From NCBI GenBank assembly GCA_041394725.1, contig JAWKHR010000015.1, positions 1-64,000 on the forward strand: a stretch of 64,000 nucleotides of DNA, in the 5' to 3' direction. Below are positions 17,594 through 27,197 of the stretch, piece after piece. Position 1 is the stretch's first letter, and each line of letters starts with the position of its first letter. The DNA is from JAWKHR01 sp041394725. GTDB lineage: Bacteria > Acidobacteriota > Vicinamibacteria > Vicinamibacterales > SCN-69-37. Under the pieces are notes generated by a model that ran no database searches, had not been told where the DNA came from, and saw nothing but the letters and a program-made list of their open reading frames with translations. A program made the position numbers and the translations under genes.

Positions 17594-18631
17594 GTGAGCG
17601 CGACGACACCGGGACACGTGGACCCGCGGGCCTGGGCCGCGGACTTCTGGCAGCGGCATCGGCGGACGTTCTGGATCCTGCACTCGCTCTGGGCGCTCAT
17701 GACGGGCACCGTCGTGCTCTGGCTCGCGCACGAGCGCTACGGGTTCGTGCCGTGGGTCGTCGGCTTCCTCGGGCTGACCTGGCTCTCGACGCTCTTCTTC
17801 AGCCGCCGCGGCCTCCGCGACGACGAGGGCGACCGGCCGGCGCGGTTCCGGCAGGAAGTGGCGTCGTACCTGACGCGGATCATGTACCAGGAGACACTGT
17901 TCTTCCTCCTGCCCTTCTACTCGTACTCGACGGTCTTCCCGTCCTGGAACGTCCTGTTCCCGCTGGTCCTGGCCATCCTCGCGGTGCTGGCCTGCCTCGA
18001 TCTGGTCTTCGACCGCTGGCTGCGCGAGAGCCCGGTGTTCGGCCTCGTCTTCTTCGCGTCGGTCTCGTTCGGCGCGCTGAACCTGCTTCTCCCGATGCTG
18101 CTCTCGATCGGCCCCGACATCGCGACGCCCGCGGCCGCCCTCATCGCCATCGCCAGCGCGGTCCCGATTGCCGTCCGCGGCGAGATTCCGAGCCTGCGCT
18201 CCTGGCTGCTGGCGGGCCTGGCGGCCATCGTCCTCCTCGACGTCGCCATCCGCCTGCCGCAGCTGGTGCCGCCGGTGCCGCTGCGCCTCGAGCAGGTCAC
18301 CTTCGCGCGTGACCTCGACCGCACCACGCTCGAGACCACCGGCGACGTCTCCGGCGTCGCCGACATCGCCACCCTCCCCGACGGCCTCGTCGTCGTCGCC
18401 ACCGTCTTCGCCCCGTCGAACGTCCCGGCGACGGTCGCACTCGACTGGTACCGCGACGGCACGCTCATCCGCAGCTCGCGCGACGTCGCGATCACCGCCC
18501 ACGCCGACGGCTTCCGCTTCTGGGAAGCCCTGCGCCCGGCCACGGTCCCGCTCACGCCCGGCCGCTATCGCGTGATCCTGCGCACGACCGACGACCGGGT
18601 GTTCGGCACAGCGGGCATCGAACTCCGCTGA
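17594..18631 (+). CDS. Multi-pass membrane protein with C-terminal DUF2914-like domain (DUF5924-like)
   Basis: 345 aa from a GTG. The first two thirds hold about seven TM helices (for example FVPWVVGFLGLTWLSTLFF, SWNVLFPLVLAILAVLACLDLVF and SWLLAGLAAIVLLDVAI) with a basic N-terminus. The last 90 residues form a soluble beta domain (ATVALDWYRDGTLIRSS...GRYRVILRTTDDRVFGTAGIEL) that resembles DUF2914, a predicted extracytoplasmic Ig-like module. Proteins of this pattern occur widely in Gram-negative bacteria without known function. The family name is from memory and tentative. The gene is immediately followed by the giant palindrome. Confidence 0.75.
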   Translation: MSATTPGHVDPRAWAADFWQRHRRTFWILHSLWALMTGTVVLWLAHERYGFVPWVVGFLGLTWLSTLFFSRRGLRDDEGDRPARFRQEVASYLTRIMYQETLFFLLPFYSYSTVFPSWNVLFPLVLAILAVLACLDLVFDRWLRESPVFGLVFFASVSFGALNLLLPMLLSIGPDIATPAAALIAIASAVPIAVRGEIPSLRSWLLAGLAAIVLLDVAIRLPQLVPPVPLRLEQVTFARDLDRTTLETTGDVSGVADIATLPDGLVVVATVFAPSNVPATVALDWYRDGTLIRSSRDVAITAHADGFRFWEALRPATVPLTPGRYRVILRTTDDRVFGTAGIELR

Positions 18632-18646
18632 GCAGCTTCGCGGGCA

Positions 18647-19122
18647 GGCACTGGGGCACTGGGCACTGGGCACTGGGCACTGGGCAGGCAGGTCGCTGGC
18701 GGCTTTCGGTTTTCGGCGCTCGGCGATCGGCCCTCGGCGCTCGGCGGGCGGGCCGGCGGCGAGCGCGCCGTTTCACCGCGGCAGCACCGGCGGGTGTGGA
18801 CGTGCGGGCCACGGTGACTGGGACGGGCGCGCCAGCGCCAGGTCGAACCCGCGCGGAGGGAGCGCGGGCGGGCCGTGGTGGGCCGCCTCTTGCGGCCCAC
18901 CGCGACGGCCGGCAGCTCGCCCGCCGAGCGGACGGAGCCGCGGGTTTCGCGCGCCCGCTCCCCGGAACCGTGGCCCGCACGTCCGCACGCGCCGGTGCCA
19001 CCACGGCCACAACGGCGCGCTCGCCGCCGGCCCGCCGCCGACAGCCGGCAGCCGAGAGCCGAACGCCGAGAGCCGACACCCGCAGTCCTCCGCCCAGTGC
19101 CCAACGCCCAGTGCCCAACGCC
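18647..19122. repeat. Giant imperfect palindrome (~470 bp) filling the intergenic space
   Basis: The 528 bp between 18632 and 19159 holds no gene and is folded on itself. The centre is a 10 bp perfect stem GGTGGGCCGC/GCGGCCCACC with loop CTCTT (18877-18901). Outside it lies an 18 bp perfect pair, GGACGTGCGGGCCACGGT (18798-18815) and its complement (18967-18984). Further out is a 24 bp perfect pair (18749-18772 and 19011-19034). The outermost left arm has five tandem GGGCACT-type heptads (about 18651-18685), mirrored by CCCAGTGCCCAACG repeats (19093-19120). Between them both arms carry TCGGC-rich degenerate repeats. Frames across it are mirror images on the two strands, so they are not genes. 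Confidence 0.92.
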
Positions 19123-19159
19123 TGATCTATGATGCCCCGTCCCCTGGAGCCCAGAGACC

Positions 19160-20959
19160 ATGACGAAGCGCGCGATCCTGTCGTCGCTGTCCGCCCTGCT
19201 GCTGTCCGCCACCGCCCTCGCCGCCCAGCGACCGGCCGACGCGCCGGCCACCGGTCCCTCAGGCACGCCGCCCGATACGGTGCGGCTCGAGGAGCTGACC
19301 TGGGCCGAGGTGCGCGACCTCATCAAGGCCGGCACCGACACGGTCATCATCGGGACCGCGGGCACCGAGCAGAAGGGCCCGCACATGGTGGACGGCGAGC
19401 ACAAGTTCGTCATGCAGTGGACGGCCGACAAGATCGCCCGTGAGCTCGGCAAGACACTCGTCGCGCCCGTCATCGCCTACGTGCCCGAGGGCAGCTGGGA
19501 GAACCCCGGCGGCCACATGGCCAAGCCCGGTACGATCACCCTGCCCGACGATCGCTTCGTGCCGCTCCTCGTCAACGCGGGCCGGAGCCTCAAGGCCGGC
19601 GGCTTCAAGACGATCCTCTTCCTCGGCGAATCGGGCGGCAACCGCAACGGGATGCGCGACGCCGCGCGGCAGCTCAACGAGCTGTGGGCGGACGGCTCGG
19701 CGAAGGCCTACTGGATCGACGACTACTACACCAAGTCCCACAACGACCAGAACGCCTGGATCACCGAGCACATGGGGATCCCCGCCAACGAGATCGGCGG
19801 GCACGCGAACCTGCTCGACACGTCCGAGCTGATGTTCGTCAACCCGAAGCACGTGCGGCCCGATCGCTTCGCGCCAGGCGGCGGCTACCAGAACAGCGGC
19901 GTGAGCGGTGACCCGAGCCGGTCGTCGGCCGAGATCGGGAAGACCTTCCTCGACATCAAGATCAGGAACGCGGTCGCGGAGATTCGGGGCGTGATGGACG
20001 GGTCGATCGGCGACGACGGCATGGCGCGGGCGATGGGACGCGTCACGGCGCCCGCGCGCGGCGGCGGCGGACGCGCCGGCCGGGCCGGTGGCGGCGGCGG
20101 ACGCGGCGGCAACGCGGCCCGTGGCGGGGGCGGTGGCCGCGGCGGCAACGCGGGTCGCGGAGGCAACGCCGCGCCCGAGGGCCCGCGCCCGCCGACGATG
20201 GTGAGCGCGCCGGCGGGGATCATGCCGACGCGGGCGCCCGACACCGTGTTCATCGACGAGCTGACATGGGAGGAAACGCGCGATGCGATGAAGGCGGGCA
20301 AGACCACCGTCATCATCCCGACCGGCGGCACCGAGAAGAACGGGTACCACATGGTCCTCGGCAAGCACAATTTCATCGTCACCTACGCGGCCGACAGGAT
20401 GGCGCGCCAGCTCGGCACCGCGCTCGTCGCGCCGACCGTGCAGTACGTGCCGGAGGGCAACGTCGATCGCCAGAACCCGGGCGCGATCTCCAACCCGTCA
20501 CCGGCCTACGACCAGTTGCTCGACGCGGCCGCGCGCAGCCTGCAGGTGCACGGCTTCACCGACATCCTGTTCATCGGCGACAGCGGTCCCAACCAGGCCG
20601 GCATGCGCGCCGTCGCCGACGCGCTGAATGCGGAGTGGAAGGACACCGGCACGCGCGTCTACGCGCTGACCGACTACTACGAGGGCGGCCGCGACCGGTA
20701 CCGCGCCTGGATGCAGCAGACCTTCGGCTACGACGACACCATCGTCGGCAGCCACGCCGGCATCAGCGACACGTCGCAGATGCTCTTCGTCCATCCAGAA
20801 GGCATCCGCAAGGACCAGATCAAGCCGTGGGGCGGCCCGGCCGACTCCGGCGTGTCCGGCGACCCGACGAAGGCGACCGCCGAAATCGGACAGAAGGGGA
20901 TCGAGTTCAAGATCGCCGCGGGGCTGGACCAGTACAGGGCGTTGAAGGGAAGACAGTAG
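19160..20959 (+). CDS. Exported tandem creatininase-like protein with Gly-rich linker
   Basis: 599 aa. A signal peptide (1-22, ending ALAAQ) precedes two creatininase-fold domains, residues about 40-290 and 355-595. They are joined by a low-complexity GGGRGGN-type linker (about 295-345). The halves are clear duplicates: GTAGTEQKGPHMVDGEH against PTGGTEKNGYHMVLGKH, and ILFLGESGGNRNGM against ILFIGDSGPNQAGM, each ending near SGVSGDP.{3}{A/S}EIG. The family is a cytosolic metal amidohydrolase with ligands in ExHG and NGHGGN-type motifs. Here the EQH His is Lys72 or Asn394 and the GHGG His is Glu157 or Asp474. The metal site is therefore altered in both halves and activity is uncertain. Export is also unusual for the family. 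Confidence 0.85.
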   Translation: MTKRAILSSLSALLLSATALAAQRPADAPATGPSGTPPDTVRLEELTWAEVRDLIKAGTDTVIIGTAGTEQKGPHMVDGEHKFVMQWTADKIARELGKTLVAPVIAYVPEGSWENPGGHMAKPGTITLPDDRFVPLLVNAGRSLKAGGFKTILFLGESGGNRNGMRDAARQLNELWADGSAKAYWIDDYYTKSHNDQNAWITEHMGIPANEIGGHANLLDTSELMFVNPKHVRPDRFAPGGGYQNSGVSGDPSRSSAEIGKTFLDIKIRNAVAEIRGVMDGSIGDDGMARAMGRVTAPARGGGGRAGRAGGGGGRGGNAARGGGGGRGGNAGRGGNAAPEGPRPPTMVSAPAGIMPTRAPDTVFIDELTWEETRDAMKAGKTTVIIPTGGTEKNGYHMVLGKHNFIVTYAADRMARQLGTALVAPTVQYVPEGNVDRQNPGAISNPSPAYDQLLDAAARSLQVHGFTDILFIGDSGPNQAGMRAVADALNAEWKDTGTRVYALTDYYEGGRDRYRAWMQQTFGYDDTIVGSHAGISDTSQMLFVHPEGIRKDQIKPWGGPADSGVSGDPTKATAEIGQKGIEFKIAAGLDQYRALKGRQ

Positions 20960-20978
20960 GGTCCTGAGGGTCCCAGGG
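20960..20978. repeat. Dispersed repeat copy 1, between convergent stop codons
   Basis: GGTCCTGAGGGTCCCAGGG fills the gap between the creatininase-like stop (20957-20959) and the convergent lipoprotein stop (20980-20982). An 18/19 identical copy lies inverted at 28225-28243, also at the end of a convergent pair. It may be a bidirectional terminator or a small mobile repeat. Confidence 0.6.
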
Positions 20979-20979
20979 T

Positions 20980-21609
20980 TCAGCGGTTGCGGGCCGAGAC
21001 GCCGAAGCCGAACGTCCAGACGAATCCGGATTCGCCGGGGTCGAAGAGGAACGCGACCTCGGGTCGCAGGACCAGCGTCGATCCGGTGTGCACGCCGGCG
21101 CCGATGCCGAACGCGACGAGAAAGTCATCGGGACATCCCTCGCAGAGCGGCACGAGCAACCGGCCTGACCAGTTGAGGTCCACGCGGCGGCCGACCGGCG
21201 TGGTGACGACAACGCCGGGATGGAAGGCCCACGATTCGCGGACGTTCACGTCCTCGCCGAACAGGAAGCTGAAGGGCGCGGTGATCGCCACCCGGTCGCG
21301 CACGACGCCGATGCGCGGTCCGAAGGCGAACCCGTTCACGCCGCCGCCCCCGTCATCGAGCTCGATGCGCCCGTACGCGGCGCCGAGGTTGAGGCGTTCG
21401 GCCACTCCGACCTGCGCCTGCACGCCGACGGTGGTCACGACGTACTCGGAATCTCCGTCGGCGGTGACGCCCGCGCCGCTGACGCTCGGGCTCACCTCGA
21501 ACCGGCCCGGCTGGAGGAGTCGGGCATCCTGATAGAAGGGGGCACAGCCAGCCGCCCCCAGAACGACCGCCGCGAGCACCGACGCCGCACCTGGAAGCGA
21601 CAGACGCAT
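20980..21609 (-). CDS. Outer-membrane barrel-like lipoprotein
   Basis: 209 aa. The N-terminus MRLSLPGAASVLAAVVLGAAGC is a lipoprotein signal with the acylated Cys at residue 22. The rest alternates short amphipathic strands with turns (FEVSPSVSGAGV, LNLGAAYGRIEL, VAITAPFSFLFGEDV, WAFHPGVVVTTPVG) and ends in WTFGFGVSARNR, which suggests a small outer-membrane beta-barrel or a barrel-like sandwich. Two cysteines (VPLCEGCPDDF) form a possible disulfide in one loop. No enzymatic motif is seen and I do not recognise a named family. It converges on the creatininase-like gene, and its divergent upstream region contains two palindromes. Confidence 0.7.
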   Translation of the reverse strand: MRLSLPGAASVLAAVVLGAAGCAPFYQDARLLQPGRFEVSPSVSGAGVTADGDSEYVVTTVGVQAQVGVAERLNLGAAYGRIELDDGGGGVNGFAFGPRIGVVRDRVAITAPFSFLFGEDVNVRESWAFHPGVVVTTPVGRRVDLNWSGRLLVPLCEGCPDDFLVAFGIGAGVHTGSTLVLRPEVAFLFDPGESGFVWTFGFGVSARNR

Positions 21610-21780
21610 GGGACACCTGCCCTGGACGCAGAGGGTCTCGTCCGACGGACGAAGGAGAGCAACGTCGGTGCCAGCGGTCCGGGTCGGCCCGGGCGAGGAA
21701 GGCGCGATCGCCCGGGGTTCCGGAGGGCGTCCTCGGGAAACTTGCGCGGTCACCCCGTGACCTTCCCCCAACGCCACCCG

Positions 21781-21845
21781 CCGACCCGGGTCGGCGTCAG
21801 TCCGCGGATGACTCGATCTCGGAATGTGCCTTGCACGAGTCGTGC
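21781..21845. promoter_or_regulatory. Two palindromes in a divergent intergenic region (candidate operators)
   Basis: CCGACCCGGGTCGG (21781-21794) is a perfect 14 bp palindrome. GCACGAGTCGTGC (21833-21845) is palindromic around one central base and ends 16 bases before the ATG at 21862. The region separates the divergent lipoprotein and duplicated envelope protein genes. The binding factor is unknown. Confidence 0.45.
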
Positions 21846-21861
21846 GTGACGGGTCCCTTCC

Positions 21862-22836
21862 ATGGCGTACCGACACTCTCACCTGCCGGTCAAGGTCGCC
21901 GCGACCGGTGCGCTGGTCGCCCTGAGCCTGGTCCTGGCGACCCCGGCTCGCGGCCAGGCGCTCGAGCCGGACCGGACGTTCGACACGCTGACCTTCCTGG
22001 TCAACCTCGGCGATCGCCTGACGGTCGTCCAGTCCGACGGGCGCCTGGTGCGGGGCGCGCTCGTCGAGATCACGCTCGATGATCTGGTGCTCGACACGGG
22101 TGGCGAGCGGCGGCGGCTGGCTGCCGGCGGGATCGTGGAGGTCCGCAAGCGCGACGCCGACCCGCTGTCGAACGGCGCGGCCCGGGGCCTGCTCCTGGGC
22201 GCGGGGCTGGGCCTGGCCGGCGGGCTCGTCGCGCACCACCGCAATGGCAGCGCGCCGGTGCCGTACGTGATCTTCCCGTCGGCCGTGTTCGCCGGCGCCG
22301 GCGCGGCCCTCGACGCGTGGCGCCAGGCGGAGGTCGTCGTGTGGCGGGCGTCCGGACGCGGCGCGGCTCCGCCGGCCGCCACGGGCAGCCGCGCGGCGGA
22401 CGCCCTGCTCCTCCGCCTCGATCTCGGGGACCTCGTATCCGTGGAAGACGCCGGCGGCCGTCGCGTGCGCGGACGCCTGCTCGCCGTCACGCCCGACACT
22501 CTCGTCGTCGGTGTCGGCCGCGACGCGGCGCGGCGCAGGCCGTCGCGCGTGGCGACGTCCGGCGCGTCGCCCGGTGCTGCGACCCGCTCCGGAACGGGAT
22601 GCTCATCGGGGCGATTCCGATGGGCGTGGGGTTCGCGGGGAGCGAGCTTCACGGAAGATCACGAGCGTGGGCGCGGGACTGCTGCTCGGGGTCTGATGGC
22701 GGGACTTGGCGCGGGCCTGGGCGCCGGCATCGACGCGCTCGTCGCCCGTGACGTGGACGTGTTCCGCGCGGACCGGCCGGTCACCGTGCGGGTCACGGGC
22801 GGGCCGGGTTCAGTGTGGGTCGTGCTGCGGTTCTGA
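21862..22836 (+). CDS. Secreted protein with internal duplication; second half carries compensating frameshifts
   Basis: The first half (signal peptide to ATPARGQ, then LTFLVNLGDRLTVVQSDGRLVRGALVEI, IVEVRKRDADPLSNGAARG and GLLLGAGLGLAGG) is repeated in the second half (LLRLDLGDLVSVEDAGGRRVRGRLLAVTPD...). From about 22535 the family-like sequence continues in other frames. DVRRVARCCDPLRNGMLIG is read one frame over to about 22660, then ITSVGAGLLLGV in the third frame to about 22690. The original frame resumes at LMAGLGAGLGAGIDALVARD. The single open frame of 324 aa therefore contains a nonsense stretch of about 45 residues. Either there are several small indels in the consensus or the gene is decaying. 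The function is unknown; the repeats look like small-beta (LSm/SH3-like) plus glycine-zipper membrane segments. Confidence 0.65.
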   Translation: MAYRHSHLPVKVAATGALVALSLVLATPARGQALEPDRTFDTLTFLVNLGDRLTVVQSDGRLVRGALVEITLDDLVLDTGGERRRLAAGGIVEVRKRDADPLSNGAARGLLLGAGLGLAGGLVAHHRNGSAPVPYVIFPSAVFAGAGAALDAWRQAEVVVWRASGRGAAPPAATGSRAADALLLRLDLGDLVSVEDAGGRRVRGRLLAVTPDTLVVGVGRDAARRRPSRVATSGASPGAATRSGTGCSSGRFRWAWGSRGASFTEDHERGRGTAARGLMAGLGAGLGAGIDALVARDVDVFRADRPVTVRVTGGPGSVWVVLRF

Positions 22837-22872
22837 CGGCCGGCAGGTGCGGAAGACGGGAATCGCGGTCCG

Positions 22873-24660
<1,788 letters not shown>

Positions 24661-24856
24661 GTCGAGTACAAGAGCAAGGCGCGTTCCAGCCCGGCCCGCC
24701 GTCCGTTCGGGCCTCAATCGCGCGATGGCCGGGCGGCTTGCCAAGGTGTTCGCGGGCAGCCTGTGCGGATTGCCCACCGTGGGGGACACGGTGTCATCGA
24801 GCGGCGCTGACGGCGATCGCCGGTCGCGTCAGAAGCGCCCTCGGTCGGCGGTCGCG

Positions 24857-25996
24857 TCAGAATCGGAAGATCGCGGCGCAGCCTCCCGGGGCCGGCATCC
24901 GCTCGGAGGGCACGACGAGCACGTCGCCGTCCGCCGCCAGGACCAGTTCGGCCAGGTCGTCGAGCACGTCGTCGACATGCGGGTCGTCGAGCCGTGCCGG
25001 CTCGAGGCGACCGGACGCCGGGTCCACGCGGCCGGGCAGCGTCTGTCCGGCGTCGATCAGCAGGGTCTCGACCCGCCGTTCGACCGCCGCGCGCGCCACG
25101 GCTTCCGGCCGGGCCGAGGCACGCTGTCGCGCGGCGGCCTGATGGAACTGGTCGGTCAGCAGGTCGAGCCGGGCCTCGTAGCGCGGCGCGATGGCCTGCC
25201 AGGCTCGCTGCCGGAGGGCCTCGAGGCCCAGGGATCCGGGATCCGCGTCCACCCGCTCCTCCAGCAGGTGGCGGTTGCGGCTGAGCGACCGGAAACGCGC
25301 CTGGTGTTCGGGCAGCGCGACCAGCAGCAGCGGCAGCCGCCCGGGACGCGAGTGGCGTTCGAGAATCGACCGATCGACGACGCGGAAGAAGCGGTCGGCG
25401 TCCACCTCGACCTCGTCCTTCCTGGAGTGGTGGCCGTGGTGCATCGCCGCCCCGCCGGCGCCGCCGTAGGACGCCACGGTCAGGTGCGCCTCGGTGAGCT
25501 CGGTGCCGAGCGCATCGGTGAGCGTGCGCGGCACGCCCGGCGCCGGCTCGATTTCCTCGATCGCGTCGCGATTGCCCTCGTACAGGCGAATCTCGGAGCG
25601 CGTCAGCGACAGAATCTGGAACCGGTCGGCGGACTGGAACTCCCGCAGGAGCGGCTTGACGTGAAACGTGTCCGCGACGATCGCCAGCTCGGGGACGCGG
25701 CCCCGCAGGCTGAACGTCTGGAAGTGCCCCGATGAACCAAGGACGGCCAGGCCGTCCTGCTGCCGAATCCAGAACGCGTCGTCCGATTCGAGCGCGCGAA
25801 AGGGCTCGAGTCGCGCGCGGGTCTCGGCCCGGCGATAGCCGCGGAGCAGCGACTGTTCGAGCCGGCTGACCAGATGCCGGAACCTGATGCGGTCCTGCCT
25901 GCTCTCCGGGAACCCCCGGTGCGTCACCTGGTAGAGCGAGAGGCATGGTGGCGCCGGGGCCACGGGCAGGCCGATCAACGTGGCGTACGACTCCAC
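24857..25996 (-). CDS. baeRF3-domain protein (bacterial archaeo-eukaryotic release-factor-like)
   Basis: 379 aa from a GTG. The sequence runs CLSLYQVTHRGFPESRQDRIRFRHLV, DAFWIRQQDGLAVLGSSGHFQTFSL, FHVKPLLREFQSADRFQILSLTRSEIRLYEGN, then RFFRVVDRSILERHSRPGRLPLLLVALPEHQARFR and a helical C-terminus ending VLVVPSERMPAPGGCAAIFRF. This is the pattern of bacterial eRF1-like (baeRF) proteins, subgroup 3. They are thought to act on ribosomes or tRNA under stress, but no member is well characterised. A His-rich loop (AMHHGHHSRKDE) precedes the C-terminal half. Neighbours are a sigma factor and a small hydrophilic protein, which fits a stress context but does not prove it. Confidence 0.8.
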   Translation of the reverse strand: MESYATLIGLPVAPAPPCLSLYQVTHRGFPESRQDRIRFRHLVSRLEQSLLRGYRRAETRARLEPFRALESDDAFWIRQQDGLAVLGSSGHFQTFSLRGRVPELAIVADTFHVKPLLREFQSADRFQILSLTRSEIRLYEGNRDAIEEIEPAPGVPRTLTDALGTELTEAHLTVASYGGAGGAAMHHGHHSRKDEVEVDADRFFRVVDRSILERHSRPGRLPLLLVALPEHQARFRSLSRNRHLLEERVDADPGSLGLEALRQRAWQAIAPRYEARLDLLTDQFHQAAARQRASARPEAVARAAVERRVETLLIDAGQTLPGRVDPASGRLEPARLDDPHVDDVLDDLAELVLAADGDVLVVPSERMPAPGGCAAIFRF

Positions 25997-26313
25997 GCCA
26001 GTGACGGAAGCAAGGCATGTTCCACGAGCCTGGCCTTCGCGGCGCGGGACTGCCCGTGTCGCGACCCGGAATCAGGCGGACGATCACGCGCTCCCGCGCG
26101 GAATCGGCGCGTGGAAAACGCGCGCGGGGACGGTCGCGCACCGAGGCGCTGCAGGGAGAGGCGACAGGGCGCGCCCGGCGCGAGGGGCCCCGAGACGCTG
26201 GACACGCACTCCAGCGCCCGCGGTCCGCGGCCGGCGTCGGATGGATCGACTGTTGCAACATCCAACTCTCACATGGCTCATGTGGCGCCGCGCGGCGCCA
26301 GGGAGGTTCTGTG
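25997..26313. other. Gene-free 317 bp with clustered palindromes before the small hydrophilic gene
   Basis: No convincing coding sequence is seen. The right end holds a run of perfect inverted repeats: TGTTGCAACA (26251-26260), CACATG-gct-CATGTG (26270-26284) and GGCGCC-gcgc-GGCGCC (26284-26299). The ribosome site GGGAGG (26301-26306) of the next gene follows. The arrangement looks like a regulatory leader or operator cluster for the gene at 26314. The left part also serves as the upstream region of the baeRF3 gene. Confidence 0.5.
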
Positions 26314-26538
26314 ATGGCCAACGACCGCACTCGCGCGAAGCGCGACACATCCGGGCAGGAAGGCGACATCCTCGGTATCAGCCACTCGACCGGCAGGATC
26401 CCGCGCGCATGGAGTGAACCCGGCGAGCACGCCCGCGGCATCGAGGTCCACCGGCACCAGCACACCCGGGACGACCCGATGACGACGACCGACGAGGGCG
26501 CGGCGGGTTCGGGGACGACGATCGATCAGGAAGACTGA
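26314..26538 (+). CDS. Small hydrophilic, probably disordered protein
   Basis: 74 aa. It starts MANDRTRAKRDTSGQEGDIL, contains the His-rich stretch EVHRHQHTRDD, and ends TTTDEGAAGSGTTIDQED. There is no hydrophobic segment, cysteine or recognisable domain, and charge is roughly balanced, so it is predicted to be cytosolic and disordered. The gene call rests on a strong ribosome site (GGGAGG, seven bases upstream of ATG 26314) and on the palindrome-rich leader. The frame stays open upstream, but that part has no protein-like character. The function is unknown. Confidence 0.6.
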   Translation: MANDRTRAKRDTSGQEGDILGISHSTGRIPRAWSEPGEHARGIEVHRHQHTRDDPMTTTDEGAAGSGTTIDQED

Positions 26539-26600
26539 GATCGCCCGGCGATCGCCCGGGTCGAATGCACCCGGCCGACGGGCGGCAGGTGTTCTAGACT

Positions 26601-27035
26601 GTGCGGGTGTCCCTGACCTGGATTCACGAGCCCACGCCACTCTGGAACGCGGATCGCCAGCGCATCGTCGGCGGCGCGCCGCCCGGCGTCTTCACGCTGG
26701 ACACGCTGAAGGCCGGTGAGGTCGTGCCCGGCGAATGGTGGCGCGTCGAGGACGACGGGCGCGTCGTCGGCTACGGCTGGATGGACTACTCGTGGGGCGA
26801 CGCCGAGGTCCTCGTCGCCGTCGATCCGGACGCGCGGGCGCACGGCATCGGCAGCTTCATCTTCGACCGCCTCGAGGACGAAGCCGGCCACAAGGGCATC
26901 AACTACATGTACAACGTGGTGCCGGATCGCCACCCGGACCCGGCCGCCCTGAAGCTCTGGCTGATGCGGCGCAGCTTCGTGCCGTCGCACGAGGGCGGCC
27001 TGCTGAAGCGGCGCGTGCACAAGCGCGGAGATTAG
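26601..27035 (+). CDS. GNAT-family N-acetyltransferase
   Basis: 144 aa, typical for a single GNAT domain. The central strand-loop-helix VLVAVDPDARAHGIGSFIFDRLEDEAG contains the acetyl-CoA pyrophosphate loop (R-x-H-G-I-G, motif A). It is preceded by the antiparallel strands DGRVVGYGWMDYSWGDAEVL and followed by a C-terminal LWLMRRSFVPSHEGGLLKRRV. The substrate cannot be told. The start is GTG 26601 or, two codons later, GTG 26607; no clear ribosome site is visible. It lies 62 bases after the small hydrophilic gene on the same strand and could share its transcript. Confidence 0.8.
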   Translation: MRVSLTWIHEPTPLWNADRQRIVGGAPPGVFTLDTLKAGEVVPGEWWRVEDDGRVVGYGWMDYSWGDAEVLVAVDPDARAHGIGSFIFDRLEDEAGHKGINYMYNVVPDRHPDPAALKLWLMRRSFVPSHEGGLLKRRVHKRGD

Positions 27036-27197
27036 GGACATCGCGCGAGTCACTTCGAAGTTTGAACATCGAACTGCGAACCACGGTCGCCGCCTGCGCC
27101 GGCATCGGTTCTTCAGCTGCCCCTGGGACCCACACGTCCCTCCGTGCTACCCTGCCTCGTCCGCCGGCCCAGCGCCCCGGCGGGTGCGGAGGCCGGC

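Noticed and set aside
18565..19473. Frames of 60-300 codons on both strands within and around the giant palindrome
   Set aside because: The frames on opposite strands mirror each other (shared Arg/Pro/Ala text), as expected for a palindrome rather than genes.
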